A stretch of 64,000 nt of DNA from positions 53,138-117,137 of the forward strand of contig NZ_JAOEJU010000021.1 of the NCBI RefSeq assembly GCF_025447595.1, given 5' to 3'. A model generated the notes under the pieces. The model did no database searches and had not been told where the DNA came from. It was given only the letters and a program-made list of their open reading frames with translations. A program made the position numbers and the translations under genes. This document shows, one piece after another, positions 49,131 to 58,304 of the stretch (its first letter is position 1; every line of letters begins with the position of its first letter). Origin of the DNA: Pseudomonas koreensis. Its GTDB lineage: Bacteria > Pseudomonadota > Gammaproteobacteria > Pseudomonadales > Pseudomonadaceae.

Positions 49131-49460
49131 ATGGCGCCTACTGACCAGCGACACGAACAGGCCCTGAAACTGTTTCTCGATGCGCGTCCGGAACTGCGCG
49201 AAGCCCTTGACCACCTCAACCCGCTGCTCGCCCAGGCCAAGGGCGAAACCCAAGCGCAGTATCGCGAAGAACGCCTGCACGAAGCCTTCGAGGCCGAGGC
49301 CGAAAGCCAAGGGTTGTTTGCCTGGGAACTGACGTTGCAGCTCACCGCCGCGACGCCCGAGGAATATCAGGCGCAACGCCTGGAAGTGCATCGCGAAGTC
49401 GCGGAAATGGCCGGGATGGACTGGCTGGAATATTGCGATCTGTATGGCATAGAACCGTAA
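49131..49460 (+). CDS. Small helical protein, DUF6388-like
   Basis: 109-aa acidic soluble protein, nearly all helical (EQALKLFLDARPELREALDH, EERLHEAFEAEAESQGLFAW) and ending MDWLEYCDLYGIEP. I associate this pattern with the DUF6388 family of unknown function. AGGAAA precedes the ATG. A YoaK-like gene follows 24 bases later, so the two may be cotranscribed. Confidence 0.7.
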   Translation: MAPTDQRHEQALKLFLDARPELREALDHLNPLLAQAKGETQAQYREERLHEAFEAEAESQGLFAWELTLQLTAATPEEYQAQRLEVHREVAEMAGMDWLEYCDLYGIEP

Positions 49461-49484
49461 ACCCCGCTCAAGGACGCTGCCTCG

Positions 49485-50186
49485 ATGCTCCCTTCCACCT
49501 CGACCCACCGCGCCAGCCCCGGACATCTTCATATACAGAAATGGCGCGGCCGTGTTGGCCTGGCGCTGGTTGCCAGCCTGTCAGTACTGGCCGGCATGAC
49601 CGACGCCATCGGTTTCATGGCCAGCGGCGATTTCGTTTCCTTCATGAGCGGCAATACCACGCGGCTGGCGGTGGCGATCAGCGACGGTGACAGCGGACTG
49701 ACATTCAGGCTGATCCTGCTCGTCGCAACGTTCATTGTCGGCAATGCCCTCGGGGTTGTGGTCAGCCGACTGGGTGGGCGGCGGGCGCTGCCGCTGTTGT
49801 TGTCCATCGCCGCTCTGCTCTGTTTGGCAGCCTGGCCCTTTGATACTCAACTACCGGCTCTGCTGGCGGCGATCATTGCGATGGGCATGCTCAACGCAGC
49901 GGTGGAAGAAGTGAACGGTCTGCCGGTCGGGCTGACGTACGTCACCGGCGCCCTGTCCCGTTTCGGCCGAGGATTGGGGCGCTGGGTGCTCGGCGAACGG
50001 CGAAGCGGCTGGCGGGTGCAACTGGTGCCGTGGAGCGGGATGTTGGTCGGGGCCATTCTGGGGGCAGTGCTGGAACATCATCTGGGACTCAAGGCGATGT
50101 TGGTCAGCGGACTGTTTGCCGCCGTTCTGGGGCTGCTGACCCTGAAGATCCCACGACGCTGGCAGTTGGGCTACATGCCGCGCTGA
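49485..50186 (+). CDS. DUF1275/YoaK-family membrane protein
   Basis: 233-aa protein with six to seven hydrophobic segments. The signature is SVLAGMTDAIGFMASGDFVS followed by FMSGNTTRLAVAIS, and AAIIAMGMLNAAVEEVNGLP with LTYVTGALSRFG in the second half. Family members are inner-membrane proteins of unknown transport function. It follows the DUF6388-like gene by 24 bases. Confidence 0.88.
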   Translation: MLPSTSTHRASPGHLHIQKWRGRVGLALVASLSVLAGMTDAIGFMASGDFVSFMSGNTTRLAVAISDGDSGLTFRLILLVATFIVGNALGVVVSRLGGRRALPLLLSIAALLCLAAWPFDTQLPALLAAIIAMGMLNAAVEEVNGLPVGLTYVTGALSRFGRGLGRWVLGERRSGWRVQLVPWSGMLVGAILGAVLEHHLGLKAMLVSGLFAAVLGLLTLKIPRRWQLGYMPR

Positions 50187-50286
50187 CAGCTACCTGTTTG
50201 CATCGAAACGGACATGGGAAACATCCACTTCGCCGCCCCGCCGAGAAAGCTTTATCATGGCCGCAGTTTTGCTGATCGAGTCCGTC

Positions 50287-50679
50287 ATGAAGTTCGCCAT
50301 TGCGCTGTTTTCCGCCGCCCATGCGCCCTCCTCGCGCCGCGCCCTGCTGTTCGCCCAGGCTGCGCTGGCCGGCGGGCATGAGATTGTCCGGCTGTTTTTC
50401 TATCAGGACGGAGTTCACAACGCGTCCGACGCCGTGGTCACGCCGCAGGACGAGCTGGACCTGCCCAAGCAATGGCGCAATTTCATCACCGAACAAAACC
50501 TCGACGGCGTGGTGTGCATCGCCGCGGCCCTGCGCCGTGGCGTGTTGAATGCCGAGGAAGCCGGACGTTATCAGCGTGATGCAGTGGCCGTCAGCGCCCC
50601 GTGGGAATTGTCCGGCCTCGGCCAGTTGCATGACGCGGTGCAGGACGCCGACCGCCTGATCTGTTTCGGAGGCGCATGA
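50287..50679 (+). CDS. tusD: Sulfurtransferase TusD
   Basis: 130-aa DsrE-fold protein, first of the tusDCBE relay that passes sulfur from TusA to TusE and MnmA for tRNA 2-thiouridine. The persulfide Cys is C77 in LDGVVCIAAALRRG, matching E. coli Cys78. MKFAIALFS was chosen as start because the fold begins there. The next gene starts one base after the stop. Operon order D-C-B-E is conserved in pseudomonads. Confidence 0.95.
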   Translation: MKFAIALFSAAHAPSSRRALLFAQAALAGGHEIVRLFFYQDGVHNASDAVVTPQDELDLPKQWRNFITEQNLDGVVCIAAALRRGVLNAEEAGRYQRDAVAVSAPWELSGLGQLHDAVQDADRLICFGGA

Positions 50680-50680
50680 C

Positions 50681-51037
50681 ATGGCCAAGTCCCTTCTGAT
50701 TATCAGCCGTCAATCGCCGTGGTCTGGCCCCGCCGCCCGTGAAGCGCTGGACATCGTGTTGGCCGGCGGTGCCTTCGATCTGCCGATCGGCCTGCTGTTT
50801 CTCGACGACGGCGTGTTGCAACTGGCCGCCGGGCAGAACGCCAAGGCCCTGCAACAGAAAGACCTGAGCGCCAACCTGCAAGCGCTGCCGATGTTCGGCG
50901 TCGAAGAGCTGTTCTACTGCGCCGACAGCGCCAATGTTCGCGGCCTCGGCGATCGTTCGCTGGACGAGGCGCAGCCCTTGGCCGCCGAGCAAATCACCGC
51001 CCTCATTGACCGTTACGACCAGGTGATCACCCTCTGA
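50681..51037 (+). CDS. tusC: Sulfur relay protein TusC
   Basis: 118-aa DsrF-like subunit of the TusBCD hexamer. MAKSLLIISRQSPWSGPAAR and AFDLPIGLLFLDDGVLQLAA followed by GQNAKALQQKDL are typical. TusC has no catalytic Cys and is structural. It overlaps the tusB ATG by one base, giving tight coupling. Confidence 0.95.
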   Translation: MAKSLLIISRQSPWSGPAAREALDIVLAGGAFDLPIGLLFLDDGVLQLAAGQNAKALQQKDLSANLQALPMFGVEELFYCADSANVRGLGDRSLDEAQPLAAEQITALIDRYDQVITL

Positions 51038-51330
51038 TGTCGACTTTGCATGTGTTGTCCCACTCCCCGTTTGGCGACGAACGCCTGACCAGTTGCCTGC
51101 GCCTGCTTGGTTCTGCCGATGCGCTGTTGCTGTCTGGCGATGCCGCTTATGCGCTGCAACCTGGCACCGCGCCGTTCATTGCGCTGGAATCCCGTAAGGT
51201 GAAATTGTTCGTGCTGGCCGAAGACGCGCAAGCCCGTGCCGTACAGGTTCCGGACTGGGCCGAAGCCATCGATTACCCGGCCTTCGTCGAGCTGTCGATC
51301 TACCACGACAAGGTCAACGCCTGGCTATGA
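51037..51330 (+). CDS. tusB: Sulfur relay protein TusB
   Basis: 97-aa DsrH-like subunit: MSTLHVLSHSPFGDERLTSC, LRLLGSADALLLSGDAAYAL and a C-terminal EAIDYPAFVELSIYHDKVNA. It completes the TusBCD complex. Its stop overlaps the start of tusE by 4 bases. Confidence 0.93.
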   Translation: MSTLHVLSHSPFGDERLTSCLRLLGSADALLLSGDAAYALQPGTAPFIALESRKVKLFVLAEDAQARAVQVPDWAEAIDYPAFVELSIYHDKVNAWL

Positions 51331-51662
51331 ATGCACTGACCGTCGGCGCCCGCGCCATCGAACTGGACAAGGACGGCTTCCTGGTCGACCTCAACGACTG
51401 GTCGGCCGAAGTCGCCAGCGCCCTCGCCGCTGCCGAAGACATCGAGCTGAGCCCGGAGCACTGGGAAATCCTCGAACTGCTGCGCAGCTTCTACGCCGAA
51501 TTCCAGTTGTCCCCGGCCACCCGGCCGCTGATCAAGTACACCGCGCTCAAACTCGGCGCGGAGAAAGGCAACAGCCTGCACCTGAACCGACTGTTCAAAG
51601 GCACCCCTGCCAAACTCGCCGCGAAACTGGCGGGCCTGCCCAAACCGACGAATTGCCTATGA
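51327..51662 (+). CDS. tusE: Sulfur relay protein TusE (DsrC-like)
   Basis: 111-aa DsrC-family carrier that accepts persulfide sulfur from TusD and hands it to MnmA. The catalytic Cys is C110, the penultimate residue (PTNCL end), as required. DKDGFLVDLNDWSAEVASAL and HWEILELLRSFYAEFQLSPA, with TRPLIKYT, are characteristic. Its stop overlaps the start of the next gene. Confidence 0.95.
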   Translation: MNALTVGARAIELDKDGFLVDLNDWSAEVASALAAAEDIELSPEHWEILELLRSFYAEFQLSPATRPLIKYTALKLGAEKGNSLHLNRLFKGTPAKLAAKLAGLPKPTNCL

Positions 51663-52660
51663 CCGACTACCCAGCGCTGACCCTCGAAACGCCCGCCGAG
51701 CATCCGTTCGCCCAGTTCGTGCGCATCCTCGGCAAGGGCAAGCGCGGCGCCCGTGACCTGACCCGCGAGGAAGCCCGGGAAGCCATGGGCATGGTGCTCG
51801 ACGAAGCGGTCGAAGAAACCCAGCTCGGCGCCTTCCTGATGCTGCTGCGGCACAAGGAAGAAAGCGCCGAGGAAATGGCCGGTTTCACCGAAGCCCTGCG
51901 CGAACGCTTGCAGGCGCCAGAGCTGAAGGTCGATCTGGACTGGCCGACTTACGCAGGCAAGAAACGCCATTTGCCCTGGTATCTGCTGGCCGCCAAGTGC
52001 CTGGCGCAGAACGGCGTGCGCATCTTCATGCACGGTGGCGGCGCCCACACTGCCGGGCGTTTGTACTCTGAACAGTTGCTTGGTGAGTTGAACATTCCGC
52101 TGTGCCGCAACTGGCAACAGGTCGGCGCGGCACTGGACAACGGTGGCCTGGCGTTCATGCCGCTGCTGGACTGGGCGCCGCAGCTGCAACGGATGATCGA
52201 CCTGCGCAACACCCTCGGCCTGCGCTCGCCGATCCACTCGCTGGCGCGGATTCTCAATCCGTTGGGCGCACGTTGCGGCCTGCAGAGTATTTTCCACCCC
52301 GGCTATCAAGCGGTGCACCGAGATGCCAGCGGCCTGCTCGGCGACACGGCAATCGTGATCAAGGGCGACGGCGGCGAAATCGAGATCAATCCGGATGCCG
52401 ACAGCCACCTGTACGGCACCACCGGCGGCGAGAGCTGGGACGAGGAATGGCCGCAGCAGTCGGCGCAGCGTCATGTCAAACCGGCGTCGCTGGATATCGA
52501 GCATTTGAAGGCCGTCTGGCGCGGCGATGTGGTCGACAGTTATCCGCAAATGGCGCTGATTTCAACAATGGCGCTGGCACTGCGCGGCCTCGGCCAAAGC
52601 CGTGAACAGGCTTTCGAAAGCGCCGAGCAATACTGGGCCGCGCGGGATAAATCGATTTAA
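51659..52660 (+). CDS. ybiB: YbiB-like glycosyltransferase family 3 protein
   Basis: 333-aa protein of the nucleoside phosphorylase/anthranilate phosphoribosyltransferase fold (YbiB/TrpD2). REEAREAMGMVLDEAVEETQ, LGAFLMLLRHKEESAEEMAG is the helical N-domain signature, and IFMHGGGAHTAGRLYSEQLL, LRSPIHSLARILNPLGARCG are in the catalytic domain. YbiB binds nucleic acids and lacks known phosphoribosyl activity; the role here is open. It is the fifth gene of the tus operon by overlap. Confidence 0.88.
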   Translation: MTDYPALTLETPAEHPFAQFVRILGKGKRGARDLTREEAREAMGMVLDEAVEETQLGAFLMLLRHKEESAEEMAGFTEALRERLQAPELKVDLDWPTYAGKKRHLPWYLLAAKCLAQNGVRIFMHGGGAHTAGRLYSEQLLGELNIPLCRNWQQVGAALDNGGLAFMPLLDWAPQLQRMIDLRNTLGLRSPIHSLARILNPLGARCGLQSIFHPGYQAVHRDASGLLGDTAIVIKGDGGEIEINPDADSHLYGTTGGESWDEEWPQQSAQRHVKPASLDIEHLKAVWRGDVVDSYPQMALISTMALALRGLGQSREQAFESAEQYWAARDKSI

Positions 52661-52751
52661 CCGATCATTAACGCCCGATCTTTGCGCTTTTTGTTCGAAC
52701 TCATCGGAATAGACTCGACTCCAACGATTATTGATTTCTGGAGTCTTGATC

Positions 52752-53753
52752 ATGGGTTTACTCGTCGACGGCCGCTGGCAGGACAAGTGGTACGAAAGCA
52801 GCAAGGACGGCGCGTTCCAGCGCGAACAGGCGCAGCGCCGCAACTGGGTCACTCGCAACGGCGAGCCGGGCCCGAGCGGTGAAGGCGGTTTTGCCGCCGA
52901 AGCCGGGCGCTATCACCTTTATGTTTCCCTGGCCTGCCCGTGGGCCCATCGCACGCTGATTCTGCGCAAGCTCAAGGGCCTGGAAAGCCTGATTGACGTT
53001 TCCGTCGTCAGCTGGCTGATGCTGGAAAACGGCTGGACCTTCGATCAGAACCTCGGTTCGACCGGTGACAAACTCGACCATTTCGATTTCATGCACCAGC
53101 GCTACACCGCTGACACCGCCGACTACACTGGCCGCGTCACCGTGCCGGTGCTGTGGGACAAGAAGCTCAAGCGCATCGTCAGCAACGAATCGGCGGAGAT
53201 CATCCGCATGTTCAACAGCGCCTTCGATGATCTGACCGGCAACGATCTGGACTTCTATCCGGCGCCATTGCGCAGCGAGATCGATGCGCTGAACGAACGG
53301 ATCTACCCTGCCGTGAACAACGGCGTGTATCGCGCGGGTTTCGCCACTTCGCAGCAGGCCTATGAAGAGGCATTCGACGACGTGTTTGCCGAATTGGATC
53401 ATCTGGAGCAGGTGCTGGGCGCGAACCGTTATCTGACGGGCGAATACCTGACCGAGGCGGACGTGCGGTTGTTCACCACGCTGATTCGCTTCGATGCGGT
53501 GTATCACGGGCACTTCAAATGCAATCTGCGGCGGATCAGCGATTATCCGAATCTGTCGAACTGGTTGCGGGAGATGTACCAGTGGCCGGGCGTTGCCGAG
53601 ACCGTGGATTTCCAGCACATCAAGAATCACTACTACGGCAGCCACAAGACCATCAACCCGACCGGGGTTGTGCCAAAGGGGCCGAAGCAGGATTTCAATA
53701 TTGCCCATGACCGGAACCGGTTGGGCGGGAAAGGGGTTTGGCGCCGGGGCTGA
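52752..53753 (+). CDS. yqjG: Glutathionyl-hydroquinone reductase
   Basis: 333-aa Xi-class glutathione transferase that reduces glutathionyl-hydroquinones. The thioredoxin-like domain has the catalytic Cys in LYVSLACPWAHRTLI, and WDKKLKRIVSNESAEIIRMF binds glutathione. The helical C-domain ends with HYYGSHKTINPTGVVPKGP. The ATG follows TGATTTCTGGAGTCTTGATC, with GGAG as ribosome site. Monocistronic, after 91 bases without features. Confidence 0.92.
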   Translation: MGLLVDGRWQDKWYESSKDGAFQREQAQRRNWVTRNGEPGPSGEGGFAAEAGRYHLYVSLACPWAHRTLILRKLKGLESLIDVSVVSWLMLENGWTFDQNLGSTGDKLDHFDFMHQRYTADTADYTGRVTVPVLWDKKLKRIVSNESAEIIRMFNSAFDDLTGNDLDFYPAPLRSEIDALNERIYPAVNNGVYRAGFATSQQAYEEAFDDVFAELDHLEQVLGANRYLTGEYLTEADVRLFTTLIRFDAVYHGHFKCNLRRISDYPNLSNWLREMYQWPGVAETVDFQHIKNHYYGSHKTINPTGVVPKGPKQDFNIAHDRNRLGGKGVWRRG

Positions 53754-53778
53754 GTTGTTCAGCGTTTTTGAAGGCCTC

Positions 53779-53853
53779 TTCGCGAGCAGGCTCGCTCCCA
53801 CATTGGATCTGTGTCGTGCACAAATCCCCTGTGGGAGCGAGCCTGCTCGCGAA
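53779..53853. repeat. REPIN-like inverted repeat 7, reversed orientation
   Basis: TTCGCGAGCAGGCTCGCTCCCACA comes first and TGTGGGAGCGAGCCTGCTCGCGAA second, so the arms are joined the other way round from the rest: the GTGGGAG ends face the centre. It lies between convergent genes. Confidence 0.85.
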
Positions 53854-53869
53854 TGGGGTTACTCGATTT

Positions 53870-55264
53870 TCAGACCTGCGCCTGAGCACCCTCGAACCAC
53901 GCCAGTTTCTCGCGCAGTTGCACCACTTCGCCGACGATCACCAGTGTCGGCGCATGCACTTCATGCTCCGCCACCAGACGCGGCAGGTCGGCCAGCGTGC
54001 CGGTGAAGACCCGCTGATTGACCGTGGTGCCCTGCTGAATCAGCGCCGCCGGGGTTTCGGCTGCACGACCATGCTTGATCAACTGCTCGCAGATGATCGG
54101 CAACCCCACCAGGCCCATGTAGAACACCAGCGTCTGCGCCGGCGCGACAAGGTCGGCCCATGGCAGATCGGTCGAACCGTCCTTCAAGTGCCCGGTGACG
54201 AAACGCACCGACTGCGCATAATCGCGATGAGTCAGCGGAATCCCGGCATACGCCGCGCAACCGCTGGCCGCCGTGATGCCCGGCACCACCTGGAACGGGA
54301 TGCCATGGGCTGCCAGTTCCTCGATCTCTTCGCCGCCACGGCCGAAGATGAACGGATCACCGCCCTTCAACCGCACCACACGCTTGCCCGCCTTGGCCAG
54401 ATCCACCAGTTGCTGGTTGATCTGATCCTGCGGCACGGCGTGATCGGCGCGACGCTTGCCGACGTAGACACGCTCGGCATCGCGACGGCACAGCTCAAGA
54501 ATCGCCGGAGCCACCAAGCGGTCGTACAACACCACATCGGCTTGCTGCATCAGGCGCAAGGCGCGGAAGGTCAGCAGATCCGGATCGCCCGGTCCTGCGC
54601 CCACCAGATACACCTCACCGGTGGTAACGCTCGCTTCGCCGTCGATTTTCGCCTGCAACAGACGCTCGGCCTCAGCGCCCTGCCCAGCCAGCTGACGATC
54701 GGCAATCGGCCCCTGGAACACGTCTTCCCAAAAACCGCGACGCTGCTGCACATCGGGAAACAGGCCTTTGACCTGATCGCGAAACCGCGCGGCCAGACCG
54801 GCCAGATGGCCGTAGGTCGAAGGAATCCAGGTTTCGATCTTGGCGCGGATCAGCCGGGCCAGCACCGGCGCATCGCCGCCACTGGAGACCGCGATGATCA
54901 GCGGTGAACGATCAACGATCGCCGGGAAAATCACGCTGCACAGCGCTGGCGCATCGACCACATTGACCGGCACGCAACGCCGATGGGCATCGGCGGAAAC
55001 CTGCGCGTTCAACGCTTCGTCGTCGGTGGCGGCAATGATCAGCCCGCAACCGTCCAGATCCGTCTCGGCGTAGCCACGCAGCAGGCATTCGCCACCGCTG
55101 GCGGCAACCAGTTCGCGCAGTTGCGCTTCGATTTCAGGTGCGACCACCCGCAGCAGCGCACCGGCATCGGCCAGCAGGCGGGATTTGCGCAAGGCAATCT
55201 CCCCCCCACCGACGACCAACACACGACTGCCGCGCAGGTTGTGAAACAGCGGCAGATATTTCAT
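53870..55264 (-). CDS. cysG: Siroheme synthase (multifunctional CysG)
   Basis: 464-aa fused enzyme. Residues 1-~200 are the NAD-dependent precorrin-2 dehydrogenase/ferrochelatase (VLVVGGGEIALRKSRLL; FPAIVDRSPLIIAVSSGGDA). Residues ~215-460 are uroporphyrinogen-III C-methyltransferase with VYLVGAGPGDPDLLTFRALR, VRLKGGDPFIFGRGGEEIE and VVPGITAASGCAAYAGIPLT. It makes siroheme for sulfite and nitrite reductases. The ATG follows the serS stop directly. Confidence 0.97.
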   Translation of the reverse strand: MKYLPLFHNLRGSRVLVVGGGEIALRKSRLLADAGALLRVVAPEIEAQLRELVAASGGECLLRGYAETDLDGCGLIIAATDDEALNAQVSADAHRRCVPVNVVDAPALCSVIFPAIVDRSPLIIAVSSGGDAPVLARLIRAKIETWIPSTYGHLAGLAARFRDQVKGLFPDVQQRRGFWEDVFQGPIADRQLAGQGAEAERLLQAKIDGEASVTTGEVYLVGAGPGDPDLLTFRALRLMQQADVVLYDRLVAPAILELCRRDAERVYVGKRRADHAVPQDQINQQLVDLAKAGKRVVRLKGGDPFIFGRGGEEIEELAAHGIPFQVVPGITAASGCAAYAGIPLTHRDYAQSVRFVTGHLKDGSTDLPWADLVAPAQTLVFYMGLVGLPIICEQLIKHGRAAETPAALIQQGTTVNQRVFTGTLADLPRLVAEHEVHAPTLVIVGEVVQLREKLAWFEGAQAQV

Positions 55265-56545
55265 TTAGCCGATGACCTCAAGGCCACCCATGTACGGCTT
55301 CAGCACGTCCGGCACACGGATCGAACCGTCGGCCTGCTGGTAGTTTTCCAGCACGGCCACCAGAGTACGACCGACCGCCAGACCGGAACCGTTCAGGGTG
55401 TGTACCAGCTCAGGCTTGCCGGTTTCCGGGTTGCGGAAACGCGCCTGCATGCGGCGGGCCTGGAAGTCGCCGCAGTTGGAGCACGACGAGATTTCACGGT
55501 ACTTGTCCTGGCTCGGGATCCACACTTCCAGGTCGTAAGTCTTGACCGCGCTGAAGCCCATGTCGCCGGTGCACAGCGCCAGGGTGCGGTAAGGCAGCTC
55601 CAGCAGTTGCAGGACTTTCTCGGCGTTGGCGGTCAGGCCTTCCAGCGCTTCCATCGACTTCGACGGCTCGACAATCTGGACCATCTCGACCTTGTCGAAC
55701 TGGTGCTGACGGATCATGCCGCGAGTGTCACGACCCGACGCGCCGGCTTCGCTGCGAAAGCACGGCGTGTGAGCGACGAACTTGATCGGCAGCTGTTTCG
55801 AATCGACGATTTCACCGGCCACGATGTTGGTCAGCGACACTTCGGCGGTCGGGATCAGGTACAGATCGGCTTCGCCTTCGCGAGCGATCTTGAACAGGTC
55901 TTCTTCGAACTTCGGCAACTGACCGGTGCCTTGCAGCGCCGGGGCCTGAACCAGATAAGGCGTGTAAGCCTCTTCGTAGCCGTGCTCGGTGACGTGCAGG
56001 TTGATCATGAACTGCGCCAGTGCGCGGTGCAGACGGGCAATCGGGCCGCGCAGCAGGGCGAAACGTGCGCCGGACAGCTTGGCGGCGGTTTCGAAGTCGA
56101 GCCAGCCGAACTTTTCGCCCAGGGCCACGTGATCCTGAACCGGGAAGCCGAAAGCAGTCGGAGTGCCCCAGCGACGGACTTCGACGTTGCCGTCTTCGTC
56201 TTCACCGACCGGTACCGATTCGTGCGGCAGGTTCGGGATGCCCAGCAGGATCGAATCCAGTTCGGTCTGGATCGCGTCCAGTTCGACTTTACCGGCGCTC
56301 AGTTCGCCCGCCATGCGCTCGACGTCCGCCATCAACGGTGCGATGTCTTCGCCGCGCTGCTTGGCCTGACCGATGGATTTGGAACGCGCGTTACGCTCAG
56401 CCTGCAGTGCTTCGGTGCGGGTCTGGACGGTCTTGCGCTGTTCTTCCAGCGCTTCGATGCGCGCGACATCCAGGGCAAAGCCACGGGAAGCCAGGCGGTC
56501 CGCTACGTCCTGGAGGTTGCTACGTAACAGTTTGGAATCGAGCAT
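55265..56545 (-). CDS. serS: Seryl-tRNA synthetase
   Basis: 426-aa class II synthetase. The N-terminal ~100 residues form the tRNA-binding coiled coil (RIEALEEQRKTVQTRTEALQ). Class II motif 2 lies at TPCFRSEAGASGRDTRGMIR QHQF and motif 3 at NGSGLAVGRTLVAVLENYQQ. It charges tRNA-Ser and tRNA-Sec. It is directly followed by cysG without a gap, in the conserved order serS-cysG. Confidence 0.97.
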   Translation of the reverse strand: MLDSKLLRSNLQDVADRLASRGFALDVARIEALEEQRKTVQTRTEALQAERNARSKSIGQAKQRGEDIAPLMADVERMAGELSAGKVELDAIQTELDSILLGIPNLPHESVPVGEDEDGNVEVRRWGTPTAFGFPVQDHVALGEKFGWLDFETAAKLSGARFALLRGPIARLHRALAQFMINLHVTEHGYEEAYTPYLVQAPALQGTGQLPKFEEDLFKIAREGEADLYLIPTAEVSLTNIVAGEIVDSKQLPIKFVAHTPCFRSEAGASGRDTRGMIRQHQFDKVEMVQIVEPSKSMEALEGLTANAEKVLQLLELPYRTLALCTGDMGFSAVKTYDLEVWIPSQDKYREISSCSNCGDFQARRMQARFRNPETGKPELVHTLNGSGLAVGRTLVAVLENYQQADGSIRVPDVLKPYMGGLEVIG

Positions 56546-56560
56546 GTCGGTTTCTCGTTA

Positions 56561-56935
56561 TCAAAGTTTGGTCAGGGACAGGCCGGCCCAGGTCGCGAGC
56601 AGCCCGCCGAATACGCTGATGGCCGCATAGCCCAGGGCCAGCGGCACTTGCCCGCTTTCCAGCAGGCGCACCGTATCCAGTGAAAAGGATGAAAAAGTCG
56701 TCAGCCCCCCGAGGAAGCCGACAATCAACCCGGCACGTACCTCGATCGGTACTTCCGGGCGTATCAAAAACAGGCCGTAAAGCACGCCAATCAGCAGACA
56801 GCCCACGATATTAACGGCCAGCGTCGCGGTATAGAAGTGCCGCGGCCAATTGGCGTTGACCCAATTGCCGGTGGCGAAGCGCAACAAGGTGCCGGCAATC
56901 CCGCCGACGGAGACTGCAACGATCAATGGAACCAC
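56561..56935 (-). CDS. crcB: Fluoride exporter CrcB/Fluc
   Basis: 124-aa dual-topology membrane channel for fluoride. GGIAGTLLRFATGNWVNANW and VGFLGGLTTFSSFSLDTVRL are the family signatures, with four hydrophobic segments. The GTG start at 56935 overlaps the rarA stop by one base. No fluoride riboswitch is visible, since there is no leader space; it is expressed from the upstream gene. Confidence 0.94.
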   Translation of the reverse strand: MVPLIVAVSVGGIAGTLLRFATGNWVNANWPRHFYTATLAVNIVGCLLIGVLYGLFLIRPEVPIEVRAGLIVGFLGGLTTFSSFSLDTVRLLESGQVPLALGYAAISVFGGLLATWAGLSLTKL

Positions 56936-58257
56936 TATTTTCTCCGCTGCCGGGGGCTTAAACGATCAAGTTGGGCAAGGTGGTTGAGCTTTTCGCCGAT
57001 CTTCAACTCCAGGCCGCGCGGCACCGGTTGGTAGAACGGAATCGGGTCGAGCTCTTCCGGGAAATAGTCTTCGCCGGCCGCGTAGGCGTCCGGTTCGTCG
57101 TGGGCATAGCGATATTCGTCGCCGTAGCCCAATTGTTTCATCAGTTTGGTCGGCGCGTTGCGCAGGTGCAGCGGCACTTCCAGAGAACCGTGTTCGGCGG
57201 CGGCGCGCAGCGCGGTCTTGAAGCCCATGTACACCGCGTTGCTTTTCGGCGCACACGCCAGATAGGTGATGGCTTGAGCCACTGCCAATTCACCTTCCGG
57301 GCTGCCGAGACGTTCCTGCACTTCCCACGCGGCCAGGCACAGGCTCAGAGCGCGGGGGTCGGCATTGCCGATGTCTTCACTGGCCATGCGCACCACGCGG
57401 CGGGCCAGGTACAGCGGATCGCAGCCGCCGTCGATCATTCGCGCGAACCAGTACAGCGCGCCGTCCGGGTTCGAGCCGCGCACCGATTTATGCAGCGCTG
57501 AAATCTGGTCGTAGAACGCTTCACCGCCCTTGTCGAAACGCCGGCGAGTGTCGCCGAGCAGGCTTTGCAGCAGCTCTGTGCCCATCTCGCTGTGGTCTTC
57601 GGCCAGGTCCGAGGCGTTTTCCAGAAGGTTCAGCAGGCGCCGGCCATCGCCATCGGCGGCGGACAGCAGCATCTGGAAGCCTTCATCGCTGAGGGTCAGA
57701 TGACGCTTGCCCAGACCACGCTCTTCGGTGAGTGCGCGGTGCACCAATTTGCGCAACGCCGCTTCGTCCAGGCTCTTGAGCACATAGACCCGCGCCCGCG
57801 ACAGCAATGCGTTATTCAGTTCGAACGAAGGGTTTTCGGTGGTGGCGCCAATGAAGATCAGCGTGCCGTCTTCAACGTACGGCAGGAAGGCGTCCTGTTG
57901 AGATTTGTTGAAGCGGTGCACTTCATCGACAAACAGGATCGTGCGCTTGCCGTACTGGCCGGCCTGCTGCTTGGCGATTTCCACTGCCTGACGGATCTCC
58001 TTGACCCCGGCCAGCACCGCCGAAACCGTTTCGAAATGCGCATCCGAGACTTCCGCCAGCAACCGCGCCAGCGTGGTTTTGCCCACGCCCGGCGGGCCCC
58101 AGAAGATCATCGAATGCAGGGCACCCTGCTCCAGCGCTTCGCGCAAAGGCTTGCCGCGAGCGAGCACGTGTTCCTGACCGACGTACTCATCCAGATTGGT
58201 CGCCCGCAAACGGGCGGCCAGTGGCTGGGCAATCGGTGCACTGCGAAACAGATCCAT
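56935..58257 (-). CDS. rarA: Replication-associated recombination protein A
   Basis: 440-aa AAA+ ATPase (MgsA/RarA). Walker A is GPPGVGKTT at residues 54-62, Walker B ILFVDEVHRFNKSQQD, and sensor 1 IFIGATTENPSFELN. The C-terminal tetramerisation domain ends GLELKIGEKLNHLAQLDR. It acts at stalled replication forks. ATG at 58257 was chosen over a GTG three bases earlier. It heads rarA-crcB-serS-cysG. Confidence 0.95.
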   Translation of the reverse strand: MDLFRSAPIAQPLAARLRATNLDEYVGQEHVLARGKPLREALEQGALHSMIFWGPPGVGKTTLARLLAEVSDAHFETVSAVLAGVKEIRQAVEIAKQQAGQYGKRTILFVDEVHRFNKSQQDAFLPYVEDGTLIFIGATTENPSFELNNALLSRARVYVLKSLDEAALRKLVHRALTEERGLGKRHLTLSDEGFQMLLSAADGDGRRLLNLLENASDLAEDHSEMGTELLQSLLGDTRRRFDKGGEAFYDQISALHKSVRGSNPDGALYWFARMIDGGCDPLYLARRVVRMASEDIGNADPRALSLCLAAWEVQERLGSPEGELAVAQAITYLACAPKSNAVYMGFKTALRAAAEHGSLEVPLHLRNAPTKLMKQLGYGDEYRYAHDEPDAYAAGEDYFPEELDPIPFYQPVPRGLELKIGEKLNHLAQLDRLSPRQRRK

Positions 58258-58304
58258 CACGTACCGTTGAAACCTCTACCTGATCTTGAAACGATCATTA
58301 ACCC

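Noticed and set aside
56935..58260. Fluoride riboswitch for crcB
   Set aside because: crcB overlaps the end of rarA, so there is no leader region that could hold one.
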